This document shows, in pieces, positions 1 through 13,679 of a DNA stretch of 64,000 nt; position 1 is the stretch's first letter, and the number at the start of each line of letters is the position of its first letter. The stretch is from assembly GCF_026151205.1 (NCBI RefSeq), contig NC_087073.1, positions 248,001-312,000 on the forward strand. The letters run 5' to 3'. Under the pieces are notes generated by a model. It saw only the letters and a program-made list of their open reading frames with translations. It was not told the origin of the DNA and searched no databases. Made by a program: the position numbers and the translations under genes. The DNA is from Bolinopsis microptera (lineage: Eukaryota; Ctenophora; Tentaculata; Lobata; Bolinopsidae).

Positions 1-3000
1 ACTATATATTACTCAATATACTACTATACTACTATACTATATATTACTCAATATACTACTATACTACTATACTATATATTACTCAATATACTACTATACT
101 ACTATACTATATATTACTCAATATACTACTATACTACTATCCTATATATTACTCAATATACTACTATACTACTATACTATATATTACTCAATATACTACT
201 ATACTACTATCCTATATATTACTCAATATACTACTATACTACTATACTATATATTACTCAATATACTACTATACTACTATACTATATATTACTCAATATA
301 CTACTATACTACTATACTATATATTACTCAATATACTACTATACTACTATACTATATATTACTCAATATACTACTATACTACTATACTATATATTACTCA
401 ATATACTACTATACTACTATCCTATATATTACTCAATATACTACTATACTACTATACTATATATTACTCAATATACTACTATACTACTATACTATATATT
501 ACTCAATATACTACTATACTACTATACTATATATTACTCAATATACTACTATACTACTATACTATATATTACTCAATATACTACTATACTACTATACTAT
601 ATATTACTCAATATACTACTATACTACTATACTATATATTACTCAATATACTACTATACTACTATACTATATATTACTCAATATACTACTATACTACTAT
701 ACTATATATTACTCAATATACTACTATACTACTATACTATATATTACTCAATATACTACTATACTACTATACTATATATTACTCAATATACTACTATACT
801 ACTATACTATATATTACTCAATATACTACTATACTACTATACTATATATTACTCAATATACTACTATACTACTATACTATATATTACTCAATATACTACT
901 ATACTACTATCCTATATATTACTCAATATACTACTATACTACTATACTATATATTACTCAATATACTACTATACTACTATACTATATATTACTCAATATA
1001 CTACTATACTACTATACTATATATTACTCAATATACTACTATACTACTATACTATATATTACTCAATATACTACTATACTACTATACTATATATTACTCA
1101 ATATACTACTATACTACTATACTATATATTACTCAATATACTACTATACTACTATACTATATATTACTCAATATACTACTATACTACTATACTATATATT
1201 ACTCAATATACTACTATACTACTATACTATATATTACTCAATATACTACTATACTACTATACTATATATTACTCAATATACTACTATACTACTATCCTAT
1301 ATATTACTCAATATACTACTATACTACTATACTATATATTACTCAATATACTACTATACTACTATACTATATATTACTCAATATACTACTATACTACTAT
1401 ACTATATATTACTCAATATACTACTATACTACTATACTATATATTACTCAATATACTACTATACTACTATACTATATATTACTCAATATACTACTATACT
1501 ACTATACTATATATTACTCAATATACTACTATACTACTATACTATATATTACTCAATATACTACTATACTACTATACTATATATTACTCAATATACTACT
1601 ATACTACTATACTATATATTACTCAATATACTACTATACTACTATACTATATATTACTCAATATACTACTATACTACTATACTATATATTACTCAATATA
1701 CTACTATACTACTATACTATATATTACTCAATATACTACTATACTACTATACTATATATTACTCAATATACTACTATACTACTATACTATATATTACTCA
1801 ATATACTACTATACTACTATACTATATATTACTCAATATACTACTATACTACTATACTATATATTACTCAATATACTACTATACTACTATACTATATATT
1901 ACTCAATATACTACTATACTACTATACTATATATTACTCAATATACTACTATACTACTATACTATATATTACTCAATATACTACTATACTACTATACTAT
2001 ATATTACTCAATATACTACTATACTACTATACTATATATTACTCAATATACTACTATACTACTATACTATATATTACTCAATATACTACTATACTACTAT
2101 ACTATATATTACTCAATATACTACTATACTACTATACTATATATTACTCAATATACTACTATACTACTATACTATATATTACTCAATATACTACTATACT
2201 ACTATACTATATATTACTCAATATACTACTATACTACTATACTATATATTACTCAATATACTACTATACTACTATACTATATATTACTCAATATACTACT
2301 ATACTACTATACTATATATTACTCAATATACTACTATACTACTATACTATATATTACTCAATATACTACTATACTACTATACTATATATTACTCAATATA
2401 CTACTATACTACTATACTATATATTACTCAATATACTACTATACTACTATACTATATATTACTCAATATACTACTATACTACTATACTATATATTACTCA
2501 ATATACTACTATACTACTATACTATATATTACTCAATATACTACTATACTACTATCCTATATATTACTCAATATACTACTATACTACTATACTATATATT
2601 ACTCAATATACTACTATACTACTATACTATATATTACTCAATATACTACTATACTACTATACTATATATTACTCAATATACTACTATACTACTATACTAT
2701 ATATTACTCAATATACTACTATACTACTATACTATATATTACTCAATATACTACTATACTACTATACTATATATTACTCAATATACTACTATACTACTAT
2801 CCTATATATTACTCAATATACTACTATACTACTATACTATATATTACTCAATATACTACTATACTACTATCCTATATATTACTCAATATACTACTATACT
2901 ACTATACTATATATTACTCAATATACTACTATACTACTATACTATATATTACTCAATATACTACTATACTACTATACTATATATTACTCAATATACTACT

Positions 3001-5865
3001 ATACTACTATACTATATATTACTCAATATACTACTATACTACTATACTATATATTACTCAATATACTACTATACTACTATACTATATATTACTCAATATA
3101 CTACTATACTACTATCCTATATATTACTCAATATACTACTATACTACTATACTATATATTACTCAATATACTACTATACTACTATACTATATATTACTCA
3201 ATATACTACTATACTACTATCCTATATATTACTCAATATACTACTATACTACTATACTATATATTACTCAATATACTACTATACTACTATCCTATATATT
3301 ACTCAATATACTACTATACTACTATACTATATATTACTCAATATACTACTATACTACTATACTATATATTACTCAATATACTACTATACTACTATACTAT
3401 ATATTACTCAATATACTACTATACTACTATACTATATATTACTCAATATACTACTATACTACTATCCTATATATTACTCAATATACTACTATACTACTAT
3501 ACTATATATTACTCAATATACTACTATACTACTATCCTATATATTACTCAATATACTACTATACTACTATACTATATATTACTCAATATACTACTATACT
3601 ACTATACTATATATTACTCAATATAATACAGTGTTCTATATATTACTCAATATACTACTATACTACTATACTATATATTACTCAATATACTACTATACTA
3701 CTATCCTATATATTACTCAATATACTACTATACTACTATACTATATATTACTCAATATACTACTATACTACTATACTATATATTACTCAATATAATACAG
3801 TGTTCTATATATTACTCAATATACTACTATACTACTATAGTATATATTACTCAATATACTACTATACTACTATACTATATATTACTCAATATACTACTAT
3901 ACTACTATACTATATATTACTCAATATACTACTATACTACTATACTATATATTACTCAATATACTACTATACTACTATACTATATATTACTCAATATACT
4001 ACTATACTACTATACTATATATTACTCAATATACTACTATACTACTATACTATATATTACTCAATATAATACAGTGTTCTATATATTACTCAATATACTA
4101 CTATACTACTATACTATATATTACTCAATATACTACTATACTACTATACTATATATTACTCAATATAATACAGTGTTCTATATATTACTCAATATACTAC
4201 TATACTACTATACTATATATTACTCAATATACTACTATACTACTATACTATATATTACTCAATATACTACTATACTACTATACTATATATTACTCAATAT
4301 ACTACTATACTACTATACTATATATTACTCAATATACTACTATACTACTATACTATATATTACTCAATATACTACTATACTACTATACTATATATTACTC
4401 AATATACTACTATACTACTATACTATATATTACTCAATATACTACTATACTACTATACTATATATTACTCAATATACTACTATACTACTATCCTATATAT
4501 TACTCAATATACTACTATACTACTATACTATATATTACTCAATATACTACTATACTACTATACTATATATTACTCAATATAATACAGTGTTCTATATATT
4601 ACTCAATATACTACTATACTACTATAGTATATATTACTCAATATACTACTATACTACTATACTATATATTACTCAATATACTACTATACTACTATACTAT
4701 ATATTACTCAATATACTACTATACTACTATACTATATATTACTCAATATACTACTATACTACTATACTATATATTACTCAATATACTACTATACTACTAT
4801 ACTATATATTACTCAATATACTACTATACTACTATACTATATATTACTCAATATACTACTATACTACTATACTATATATTACTCAATATACTACTATACT
4901 ACTATACTATATATTACTCAATATACTACTATACTACTATACTATATATTACTCAATATACTACTATACTACTATACTATATATTACTCAATATACTACT
5001 ATACTACTATACTATATATTACTCAATATACTACTATACTACTATACTATATATTACTCAATATACTACTATACTACTATACTATATATTACTCAATATA
5101 CTACTATACTACTATACTATATATTACTCAATATACTACTATACTACTATACTATATATTACTCAATACTACTACTACTTACTATATATTACTCAATATA
5201 CTACTATACTACTATACTATATATTACTCAATATACTACTATACTACTATACTATATATTACTCAATATACTACTATACTACTATACTATATATTACTCA
5301 ATATACTACTATACTACTATACTATATATTACTCAATATACTACTATACTACTATACTATATATTACTCAATATACTACTATACTACTATACTATATATT
5401 ACTCAATATACTACTATACTACTATACTATATATTACTCAATATACTACTATACTACTATACTATATATTACTCAATATACTACTATACTACTATACTAT
5501 ATATTACTCAATATACTACTATACTACTATCCTATATATTACTCAATATACTACTATACTACTATACTATATATTACTCAATATACTACTATACTACTAT
5601 ACTATATATTACTCAATATACTACTATACTACTATCCTATATATTACTCAATATACTACTATACTACTATACTATATATTACTCAATATACTACTATACT
5701 ACTATCCTATATATTACTCAATATACTACTATACTACTATACTATATATTACTCAATATACTACTATACTACTATACTATATATTACTCAATATACTACT
5801 ATACTACTATACTATATATTACTCAATATACTACTATACTACTATACTATATATTACTCAATATA
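1..5865. repeat. 35-bp AT-rich satellite array
   Basis: About 167 tandem copies of a 35-bp unit that begins ACTATATATTACTC; the first copy is at base 1, so the array continues to the left. Common variants are an A-to-C change giving CCTATATATT, scattered singly through the array, and a shortened unit containing AATACAGTGTTC, seen around 3.62, 3.79, 4.07, 4.17 and 4.58 kb. One irregular unit lies near 5165-5185. The unit contains no TAA, TAG or TGA on the plus strand in any frame, so long plus-strand ORFs here (for example 4074-5969) are artefacts of composition. The array stops abruptly at 5865. Confidence 0.97.
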
Positions 5866-5909
5866 CTTCGCAGAGCAACGATCTCGACGGATTGACATCG
5901 TCAATCAAC
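5866..5909. repeat. 44-bp dispersed repeat at satellite edge
   Basis: The 44 bases at the satellite boundary occur again, inverted, at 34967-35010 with one mismatch. After this block a single satellite-like fragment resumes (about 5909-5930), so the block sits inside the tail of the satellite as if inserted or carried with it. The bases from 5935 to 6120 show no recognisable feature. Confidence 0.75.
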
Positions 5910-6139
5910 TATACTATATATTACTCAATATTAGACATAAACAATGAATACACTGATTATTGCCCGTAACCCGCCACCTTTATATTTAATTAGAGAATTA
6001 TTTATTTATTTATATTTGAATAATAATATTAGACATTAGTAACACTCCTCTTTTCTAACACAGTTGTTAGAGTCAATGTTAACGGAGCGCTATCAGCTCA
6101 GTTTCTGAGTCTGCTGGGCGCTTTTCAGGGTGACTGCCT

Positions 6140-6425
6140 TTCTGGGTGTCTGTTTACACTTGTACTTGCAGGTGCACTATCTGGGTGTCTGTTTACACTT
6201 GCAGGTGCACTATCTGGGTGTCTGTTTACATTTGCAGGTGCACTATCTGGGTGTCTGTTTACACTTGTACTTGCAGGTGCACTATCTGGGTGTCTGTTTA
6301 CATTTGTACTTGCAGGTGCACTATCTGGGTGTCTGTTTACACTTGCAGGTGCACTATCTGGGTGTCTGTTTACACTTGTACTTGCAGGTGCACTATCTGG
6401 GTGTCTGTTTACACTTGTACTGAAC
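6140..6425. repeat. 33/39-bp minisatellite
   Basis: Eight or so copies of a unit containing GGTGCACTATCTGGGTGTCT, alternating between a 33-bp form and a 39-bp form that has six extra bases (CTTGTA). Both lengths are multiples of three, so ORFs of about 100 codons run through on both strands; the repeated peptides have no family I recognise and I treat them as incidental. Confidence 0.9.
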
Positions 6426-6438
6426 ATCCTCGCATACT

Positions 6439-6600
6439 ACAATGGGCAGGCCAGATCCACCCATCACTAGTCGAGGCCTTCCCCTTGACACTGAGTGTGC
6501 AGATGATGTCGACTTCAATGATGGAGATGACGATAACCTGAAGCGCATTTTTCCTGCGGCAACTTATGTGCTGAAGCGTTCTATAATAATTGTTTTTATG
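6439..6600 (+). pseudogene. Reverse transcriptase fragment (LINE-type)
   Basis: A short open stretch starting at the ATG at 6441 encodes a peptide with the motif ECADDVDFND. This matches the catalytic YADD block of LINE-type reverse transcriptases with Y changed to C, in the sequence context seen in invertebrate retroelements (a GRPDPP..SRGLPLDTE lead-in). Nothing of the remaining RT palm is seen either side; the 5' side is the 33/39-bp minisatellite. The frame stops near 6608. I read it as a retroelement scrap, not a host gene. Confidence 0.6.
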
Positions 6601-6609
6601 CTTTTATGA

Positions 6610-7790
6610 ACTGCGATATTATGCACATTTTACTTCATATTACTTCATGTTTAAACCTCCTTTCCTGCATCATTTTACACAAGGCCGGAGTGCACCTTAT
6701 CTTCACACCACGATTCATGCTGTTTCATACTTTACACCTTCGTCGTTTTTCAATTGAGAGGAATAAATGTTACGAAGGGCACTTATTTCTATACTATTTT
6801 ACAGTCGATCCCAGCTTTTCTCATGACCAAGTGACACCAAGCTCAGTAAGTATATTGATTCATGACGATACTGGAAACTTCTGGGGGTTACAAGTTATCG
6901 TCATGTATTATTTAACTATTTAATTATAAAAGCATGAAGACCTTATGGCTTATAGTATTCCGTAACGACTGCAATGACCTTCGGATTGCAGGTTGCATGT
7001 CTAGGTTCCTTTTATTATGTCGAGGGGAAAAAGATGCATGAGACCACCTACTCCACGATGGCATCTGATAATAATTAACTATCACTCCTTAAATTCCAAA
7101 ATCAAGCGGAAAAGAGGTGTTGTGACGCGCAAAGATAATACTTTATTCGCATTTATGTCGCGAGGAGACGGCGCCAGAAAGATAAACCAGGAGATGGTCG
7201 GTTTTTGGCGTGGTCTAATGTAACCCAAATTATGTATTTATTTAGTTACTTTACCTTGAGCTTGACTAAGAATAACTCTTATTTCATTCAGCATAAACTT
7301 TGATAAAATAACAGATTTTGTTGGTGCTAGGATTGCAGTACAAGCTTCTTTTTTTCAACTAATCAAGTCAGGCTGTGCGAAAAACCATCGCTTTCCTAAA
7401 TCGTACCACAAACAAAATCTGTTCGAATTATCTGTACAACATTCTCAATTCTTAAAATATTTCTCAATCCCTAATTACATTTATTATCCTCAGCAGCTTG
7501 CAAGCGAAATTAACAAATCATATCAAAGATACCATATCAGAATACCTACCTATTGATTAAATAATTAATACAACTTGTTAAACAATTGGTTCTTTATATT
7601 TTGTATTATACACTTTCTCATAGATAAAGGTTAAAAGCAAGTTTCGACAAAACTCTCAGCAAAATTTATTTACACAGGAGAAATCAAAAAATAAACAAAA
7701 TGGCGTGAATATGGTTTGAACATTTTTACAAAAGCAAAGTCTCCCATAGAAATAAAACAGTCCATTTAACTTTCCAATTAATCACCCAAT
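6610..7790. other. AT-rich intergenic DNA, no supported gene
   Basis: Two ORFs lie here (6606-6923, 105 codons; 7017-7223, 68 codons). Neither resembles a family I know. A segment at about 6813-6853 is flanked by an acceptor-like TTTTACAG and a donor-like GTAAGT, so a small exon is possible but cannot be tied to any gene. From 7230 to 7790 I see nothing. Confidence 0.4.
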
Positions 7791-7814
7791 TAATTGCTCC
7801 TTCATAATATTTCC

Positions 7815-8613
7815 CATCTATATTACAAATTAAAGACTGTGCTCATCTTCGTTTTCGTCTCGATTACTTCCCATTTCTACGTCCGTGTGCCATTTATCGG
7901 TACGTTCCTGCATTTCGTTACATGCTGCTCTGATTTCTTGTTGCGTGAACCGCTTTCTGATCAAATATATCCATCTTATACATGTTATATTGCAACCGAG
8001 CAATCAGTTCACATTTTTGTGGTATCGCAACCAAAGGAAAACCAACTCTATGAAACAAGAATAATATCAAGATTGAGGACGAACCGGAAGAAAGGAATGC
8101 ATAACAAGAATAATATCCAGATTGAGGACGAACCGGAAGAAAGGAATGTATAACAATAATAATATCCAGATTGAGGACGAACCGGAAGAAAGGAATGTAT
8201 AACAAGAATAATATCCAGATTGAGGACGAACCGAAAGAAAGGAATGTATAACAAGAATAATATCCAGATTGAGGACGAACCGAAAGAAAGGAATGTATAA
8301 CAAGAATAATATCCAGATTGAGGACGAACCGAAAGAAAGGAATGTATAACAAGAATAATATCCAGATTGAGGACGAACCGGAAGAAAGGAATGTATAACA
8401 AGAATAATATCCAGATTTAGGACGAACCGGAAGAAAGGAATGTATAACAAGAATAATATCAAGATTGAGGACGAACCGGAAGAAAGGAATGAAGTATTTC
8501 TCGTCCCATTTGCTCCATCCTGTAGCTACCTGCCCTAAATCAACATCATCTATATTCATACTCCTGCCAAACTCTACAGTTTTACTCAACATGTACTCGT
8601 CCGATCCGACTGA
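7815..8613 (-). pseudogene. Possible exon remnants around a minisatellite
   Basis: Two coding-looking stretches on the minus strand sit either side of the 49-bp array. The first (about 8613-8490) follows an acceptor-like TTTCAG and reads SDEYMLSKTVEFGR and then NIDDVDLGQ. The second (about 7960-7815), after an AG at 7962, reads KRFTQQEIRAACNEMQ and ends at a stop after an acidic tail (DENEDEHSL). Composition is protein-like, but I do not recognise the family and the 49-bp array lies between them. This could be two exons of one gene, a decayed gene, or chance. Confidence 0.25.
8053..8500. repeat. 49-bp minisatellite
   Basis: Nine copies of a 49-bp unit containing CCAGATTGAGGACGAACC and GAAAGGAATGTATAACAAG. 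Read on the minus strand the unit is pyrimidine-rich and continuous with the putative exon at 8490-8613, so the array may have grown from an exon edge. Long minus-strand ORFs through it arise because 49 is not a multiple of three and the unit has few minus-strand stops. Confidence 0.92.
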
Positions 8614-8714
8614 AATGTAAGTCACTTAAAACAAGGTCACTCAAATCAATTTCTTTAATTCTGTAAAACAAACCTGCACATTTTAAACGTTTCCCGAATC
8701 CCGTATAGTAGGGA

Positions 8715-9385
8715 TTTTTACACGTGCACATTTAGTACGTACCTGCACGTGGGGAAGTCTGCACGTACACATTTAGTACGTACCTGCAGGTGGGGAGGTC
8801 TGCACGTGCACATTTAGAACGTACCTGCAGGTGGGGTAGTCTGCACGTGCACATTCAGTACGTACCTGCACGTGGGGAAGTCTGCACGTACACATTTAGT
8901 ACGTACCTGCTGGTGGGGAGGTCTGCACGTACACATTTAGTACGTACCTGCAGCTGGGGAGGTCTGCACGTGCACATTTAGTACGTACCTGCTGGTGGGG
9001 AAGTCTGCACGTGCACATTTAGTACGTACCTGCAGGTGGGGAGGTCTGCACGTGCACATTTAGTACGTACCTGCAGGTGGGGAGGTCTGCACGTGCACAT
9101 TTAGTACGTACCTGCAGGTGGGGAAGTCTGCACGTGCACAGTCAGTACGTACCTGCACGTGGGGAAGTCTGCACGTACACATTTAGTACGTACCTGCAGC
9201 TGGGGAGGTCTGCACGTGCACATTTAGTACGTACCTGCTGGTGGGGAAGTCTGCACGTGCACATTTAGTACGTACCTGCAGGTGGGGAGGTCTGCACGTG
9301 CACATTTAGTACGTACCTGCAGGTGGGGAAGTCTGCACGTGCACATTTAGTACGTACCTGCAGGTGGGGAGGTCTGCACGTGTAC
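8715..9385. repeat. 41-bp minisatellite
   Basis: About 16 copies of a 41-bp unit with core CACATTTAGTACGTACCTGC followed by AGGTGGGGAGGTCTGCACGTG. The unit contains short palindromes (GTACGTAC, and GCACGTGC where it joins the next copy). Copies differ by single bases (CTGCAGG, CTGCTGG, CTGCACG). ORFs across it are incidental. Bases 9386-9510 show only a simple GTCTGTCTGTCTGTCC run. Confidence 0.95.
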
Positions 9386-9510
9386 GTACTCCCCTTCCTC
9401 CCCAGTCAGAGAGAAGACAGTATCGTCTGAACTCTGCAGGTTCTGCCGGTCTTCACTCTCTAGACGGGTCCGTCCCGTCTGTCTGTCTGTCCAGTATTGT
9501 ACTAACTGAA

Positions 9511-10072
9511 GTTAAAAGTGGGTTATAAGTTTATTCTACTACTAGAGTATATTAAGTATATTGAGTTAAAAGTGGGTTATAAGTTTATTCTACTACTAGA
9601 GTATAATATTAAGTATATTGAGTTAAAAGTGGGTTATAAGTTTATTCTACTACTAGAGTATATTAAGTATATTGAGTTAAAAGTGGGTTATAAGTTTATT
9701 CTACTACTAGAGTATATTGAGTATATTGAGTTAAAAGTGGGTTATAAGTTTATTCTACTACTAGAGTATATTGAGTATATTGAGTTAAAAGTGGGTTATA
9801 AGTTTATTCTACTACTAGAGTATATTGAGTATATTGAGTTAAAAGTGGGTTATAAGTTTATTCTACTACTAGAGTATATTGAGTATATTGAGTTAAAAGT
9901 GGGTTATAAGTTTATTCTACTACTACAGTATATTAAGTATATTGAGTTAAAAGTGGGTTATAAGTTTATTCTACTACTAGAGTATATTAAGTATATTGAG
10001 TTAAAAGTGGGTTATAAGTTTATTCTACTACTAGAGTATATTGAGAATATTGAGTTAAAAGTGGGTTATATA
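9511..10072. repeat. 54-bp minisatellite, array 1
   Basis: About 10 copies of a 54-bp unit starting TTAAAAGTGGGTTATAAG and carrying TATTCTACTACTAGAG. The unit is 18 codons long, so a 186-codon ORF repeats KVGYKFILLLEYI. The same unit in the same orientation forms a second array at 14790-15280, on the far side of the two palindromes. Confidence 0.95.
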
Positions 10073-11741
10073 CGCTAATCTAACTGCGTATAATGCGATT
10101 ACACTATTAATTGCACGAGGCGCAGCCGAGTGGAAATTGATACAATAATCGCACGAGGCGAAGCCGAGTTCGATTATTAGTACAGGGAAATCCGTCTGAA
10201 AAAATCGATTTGCCGACACACAAAGCTTACAAAGGATTTTTGACGTTTTTGAGTCCTAATAGGTGTCCTTTATGGCTGACCAACTTTTCCAAACTTTTCC
10301 ACGTGTCTTAAGGCCACTTTTTGCCACTTTACCACTTTTTACCACCTTTCTTGTTTGTCAAATATCTTTAGTTGTGAACATCGTAGAAAGTTGCAGATTA
10401 AACGAGGGTGTTCGTATTATCAAGAAAAAAAAATTTTGTTGAGACAATTTTTTCCTCAGATAATCAATTAATTGGATAATTATCAATTAGCTAATTAGCA
10501 AAAATTTAAAAAAATTTTATTGGCTCAAAATGATTGGAATAGCTTAAAACACGGAGAAAAGTAGTTTTTAGAAAAACTTCGAAAATTTTTCACTTACATT
10601 TTTTTTTCCAGACTTAGAAAAAAATTTCGAATTTTCGAATTTTTTTTTCGCCAAAAGTTATCAAATTGCATTAAACGTGGAGAAAAATGCTTTTAAAAAA
10701 ACTTTGTGAATTTTTGTTTTCAATAATACTAAAATCACTTATATTTGTAGTTGGAGTTCAGTAAATCTCGGCAGATTTTAGTAATCAGGAATTATTAAAT
10801 CGAAATAGATAAAAGGACTGAAACTGAAAAACGTTAACCACAGGATATTAGAGTTTTATAATTAATTACAGTATATCCTTATCGATTTTTACAGAAACTG
10901 CACCAAAGGTCGAGCCGATAGCCTGCTGTACTACGATAATATGTAATAAATATAAAACATCTCTGAGTCTGTACCGTCAATCGTGCTAATCTGAACCAGC
11001 CTACCTGGATTACCATCTACCTCTTCTTTTCATCAATAATTAGACCGAGTTGTGTAAGAAATGTGATTTATCATAGCTCATATTGCGTTTAGTGTGTGAT
11101 GTAAGTACTTATCGAGCTATATTCAATCACAATAGTAATATACGACACAATACCTTTGTATTAAATGGCCCTTAATGCGGTATATGAAACGCTTTATACC
11201 TCGATAGACCCGGTATAGTTTATCACGAAAACGTCTACTTGGCCTCACGGCTCATTTACAGCTCGAAGAAGGCAAGAAGAGACCATGGATACCAAGGAAG
11301 AGCTAGGAAGTAGGAAACAAGTGTAAATACACCTTCCAACATCTATTGTGACTTGTTTTCTATTGTTCTGCATACCACTTCATTCGCTATGCGAGATACC
11401 TCATACCTCAAATCACCCCCATATGTCAGGGTTGGCTAAATTCAAAAAGAGTAATATACGGGCAAAGGTAAGATCTAGATACGAGCGTCGGACATGGGCA
11501 AGAGCCGTGGGGTAGTAAAGAAACGGTAATGATTATGTTGGTTTGCAATCCGGATGTTGTGAAGTAAAAAGACAGGTTCTTGCCGCAGGATATTTGGGGG
11601 CCATGATGATAAGCTCGGGATCAATGTGGGACGGATCGAAGAACATTAAAATGAGCGAGTTGACATTTTAGGCTTTCTGATGTTTTCTCGCCTTCTTCGA
11701 GCTGTCAATGAGCCATGAGGACAAGTAGAAGTTTTCGTGAT

Positions 11742-11815
11742 ACAGTAAAACCTCTCTATACCGGCCTTTCGCGGGAGAAACGAGAAGTGTACGGTATAGT
11801 CTATAGATTTATAGA
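11742..11815. repeat. pogo/Tigger-like terminal sequence inside the palindrome
   Basis: CAGTAAAACCTCTCTATACC preceded by TA resembles the terminal inverted repeat of pogo/Tigger-type Tc1-mariner elements, by memory of that family. The equivalent place in the left arm (about 11200-11225) lacks the outer part, so the right arm may hold a remnant inserted after the duplication. Only one end is visible. Confidence 0.35.
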
Positions 11816-12053
11816 AACACCCCGATAAAGAGCGTTTCATATACCGCATTAAGGGCCATATGATGTACACGTATTGTGCGATATGACTCATATTGCATTT
11901 AGTGGGTGATGTAATTATTATGAGCTATAATAAATCACATTTCTTGCACAACTCGGTCTAATTATTGATGAAAAGAAGAGGTAGTCTAGGTAAACTATAG
12001 GTAAAAATATAATATTAATCATAAGCTAAAATGTACTAATCTTTGTATTCTAA

Positions 12054-12320
12054 ATGGGGAAAAAGAAGAAACATTGTCAGTCAGTCGAGAAAATTGTCAG
12101 TCAGGCTATATGGCAGCTTTGTGGATGTTGTGACTATGCTAGTAGTGGTCCCAGGCTTGCGACTGGAATTGCGGTGTTAAATCGATTTAATGGTATACCA
12201 ACGATCCACCTCCCACTTGTTGTTTGGTACTTAGCATTAATAGTGTTAGCTGTAGCCATTTATAGCAAGAATCTTAAAACTAAAGGGGATGACAAGGAAA
12301 AGAGGGAGGAAAAAGAATAA
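12054..12320 (+). CDS. Hypothetical 88-residue membrane protein
   Basis: An ORF with a favourable start context (AAATGGGG) lies in the roughly 650 bases present only in the right arm of the palindrome. The predicted protein starts MGKKKKHC, has a hydrophobic segment at about residues 54-72 (VVWYLALIVLAVAIY) and ends in a charged tail rich in K and E. I recognise no family. It could be a real small gene carried by the extra segment or a chance ORF; there is no splice or homology evidence either way. Confidence 0.25.
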   Translation: MGKKKKHCQSVEKIVSQAIWQLCGCCDYASSGPRLATGIAVLNRFNGIPTIHLPLVVWYLALIVLAVAIYSKNLKTKGDDKEKREEKE

Positions 12321-13679
12321 CGGAACAAACAATTAATTAAAGTATTTATAGGAGCATTAGATATTGTAATTACAAGCTTCAATAATAAATCACTGACTAA
12401 AACATCTAATTAAAATGACACTTGGTACGCTCGCCCATTTTCACTGGTCAGTCTGAACTTCGGTTTAGCACGTTGTACACTTATTCACCTAAGTTTCAGA
12501 ATTTGTTCAGTTTAGCAGAGTTAGTACCCGTGTTTCAATAAATCAAAAGATATCAGGGGAGTTCTTTAATAATGTTACGGTCATCTAGAATACCGAACTT
12601 CCTGAAAACGTTATCATATTTCCTCAGACAACGTTTAATTAGATGGTAATCCAGGTAGGCTGGTTCAGATTAGCACGATTGACGGTACAGACTCAGAGAT
12701 GTTTTATATTTATTACATATTATCGTAGTACAGCAGGCTATCGGCTCGACCTTTGGTGCAGTTTCTGTAAAAATCGATAAGGATATACTGTAATTAATTA
12801 TAAAACTCTAATATCCTGTGGTTAACGTTTTTCAGTTTCAGTCCTTTTATCTATTTCGATTTAATAATTCCTGATTACTAAAATCTGCCGAGATTTACTG
12901 AACTCCAACTACAAATATAAGTGATTTTAGTATTCTTGAAAACAAAAATTCACAAAGTTTTTTTAAAAGCATTTTTCTCCACGTTTAATGCAATTTGATA
13001 ACTTTTGGCGAAAAAAAAATTCGAAAATTCGAAATTTTTTTCTAAGTCTGGAAAAAAAAAATGTAAGTGAAAAATTTTCGAAGTTTTTCTAAAAACTACT
13101 TTTCTCCGTGTTTTAAGCTATTCCAATCATTTTGAGCCAATAAAATTTTTTAAAATTTTTGCTAATTAGGTAATTGATAATTATCCAATTAATTGATTAT
13201 CTGAGGAAAAAATTGTCTCAACAAAATTTTTTCTTCTTGATAATACGAACACCCTCGTTTAATCTGCAACTTTCTACGATGTTCACAACTAAAGATATTT
13301 GACAAACAAGAAAGGTGGTAAAAAGTGGTAAAGTGGCAAAAAGTGGCCTTAAGACACGTGGAAAAGATTGGAAAAGTTGGTCAGCCATAAAGGACACCTA
13401 TTAGGACTCAAAATCGTCAAAAATCCTTTGTAAGCTTTGTGTGTCGGCAAATCGATTTTTTCAGACGGATTTCCCTGTACTATATTGCAGTTATTTCACG
13501 AGGCGCAGCCGAGTGCAATAACTGGTGTAATCGTATTATACATGCAGTTAGATTCACGTATAACTCCACGCCTCTGATTTATATAACTTTGTTGTTATAC
13601 AGGGTGGGCCTCAAAAGTCTACCCATTTTTATCTCTTAAAATTGTAACAGCTCGCTGAGATCTCACTAATTATTTTATT

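Larger units (their letters stand above)
10062..13566. mobile_element. 3.5-kb imperfect inverted-repeat (foldback) element
   Basis: The left arm (10062 to about 11285) is repeated in reverse complement in the right arm (about 11690 to 13566). Examples: 10185-10275 pairs with 13375-13478; 10968-11020 with 12643-12700; 11020-11110 with 11885-11985; 11165-11260 with 11690-11860. The right arm carries about 650 extra bases (11990-12640) and a smaller extra block near 11750-11810. Both arms hold copies of a CACGAGGCGCAGCCGAG motif near their outer ends (10113, 10150, 13498). No transposase is present. It is most likely a non-autonomous foldback element or an inverted duplication. Confidence 0.85.

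Noticed and set aside
1-5865. CRISPR array
   Set aside because: Units are tandem without unique spacers and the genome is eukaryotic.
4074-5969. 631-codon ORF rich in Y, L, I and T
   Set aside because: It is the 35-bp satellite read through; the unit has no plus-strand stop triplets, so any frame stays open. No protein features.
9518-10078. 186-codon ORF with an 18-residue repeat, looks like a repeat protein
   Set aside because: Exact minisatellite with 54-bp period; the same unit elsewhere is interrupted by stops, and there is no splice or promoter context.
12054-12320. Assigning the small membrane ORF a transposon function
   Set aside because: It lies in the palindrome's extra segment but shows no similarity to any transposase or other known family.
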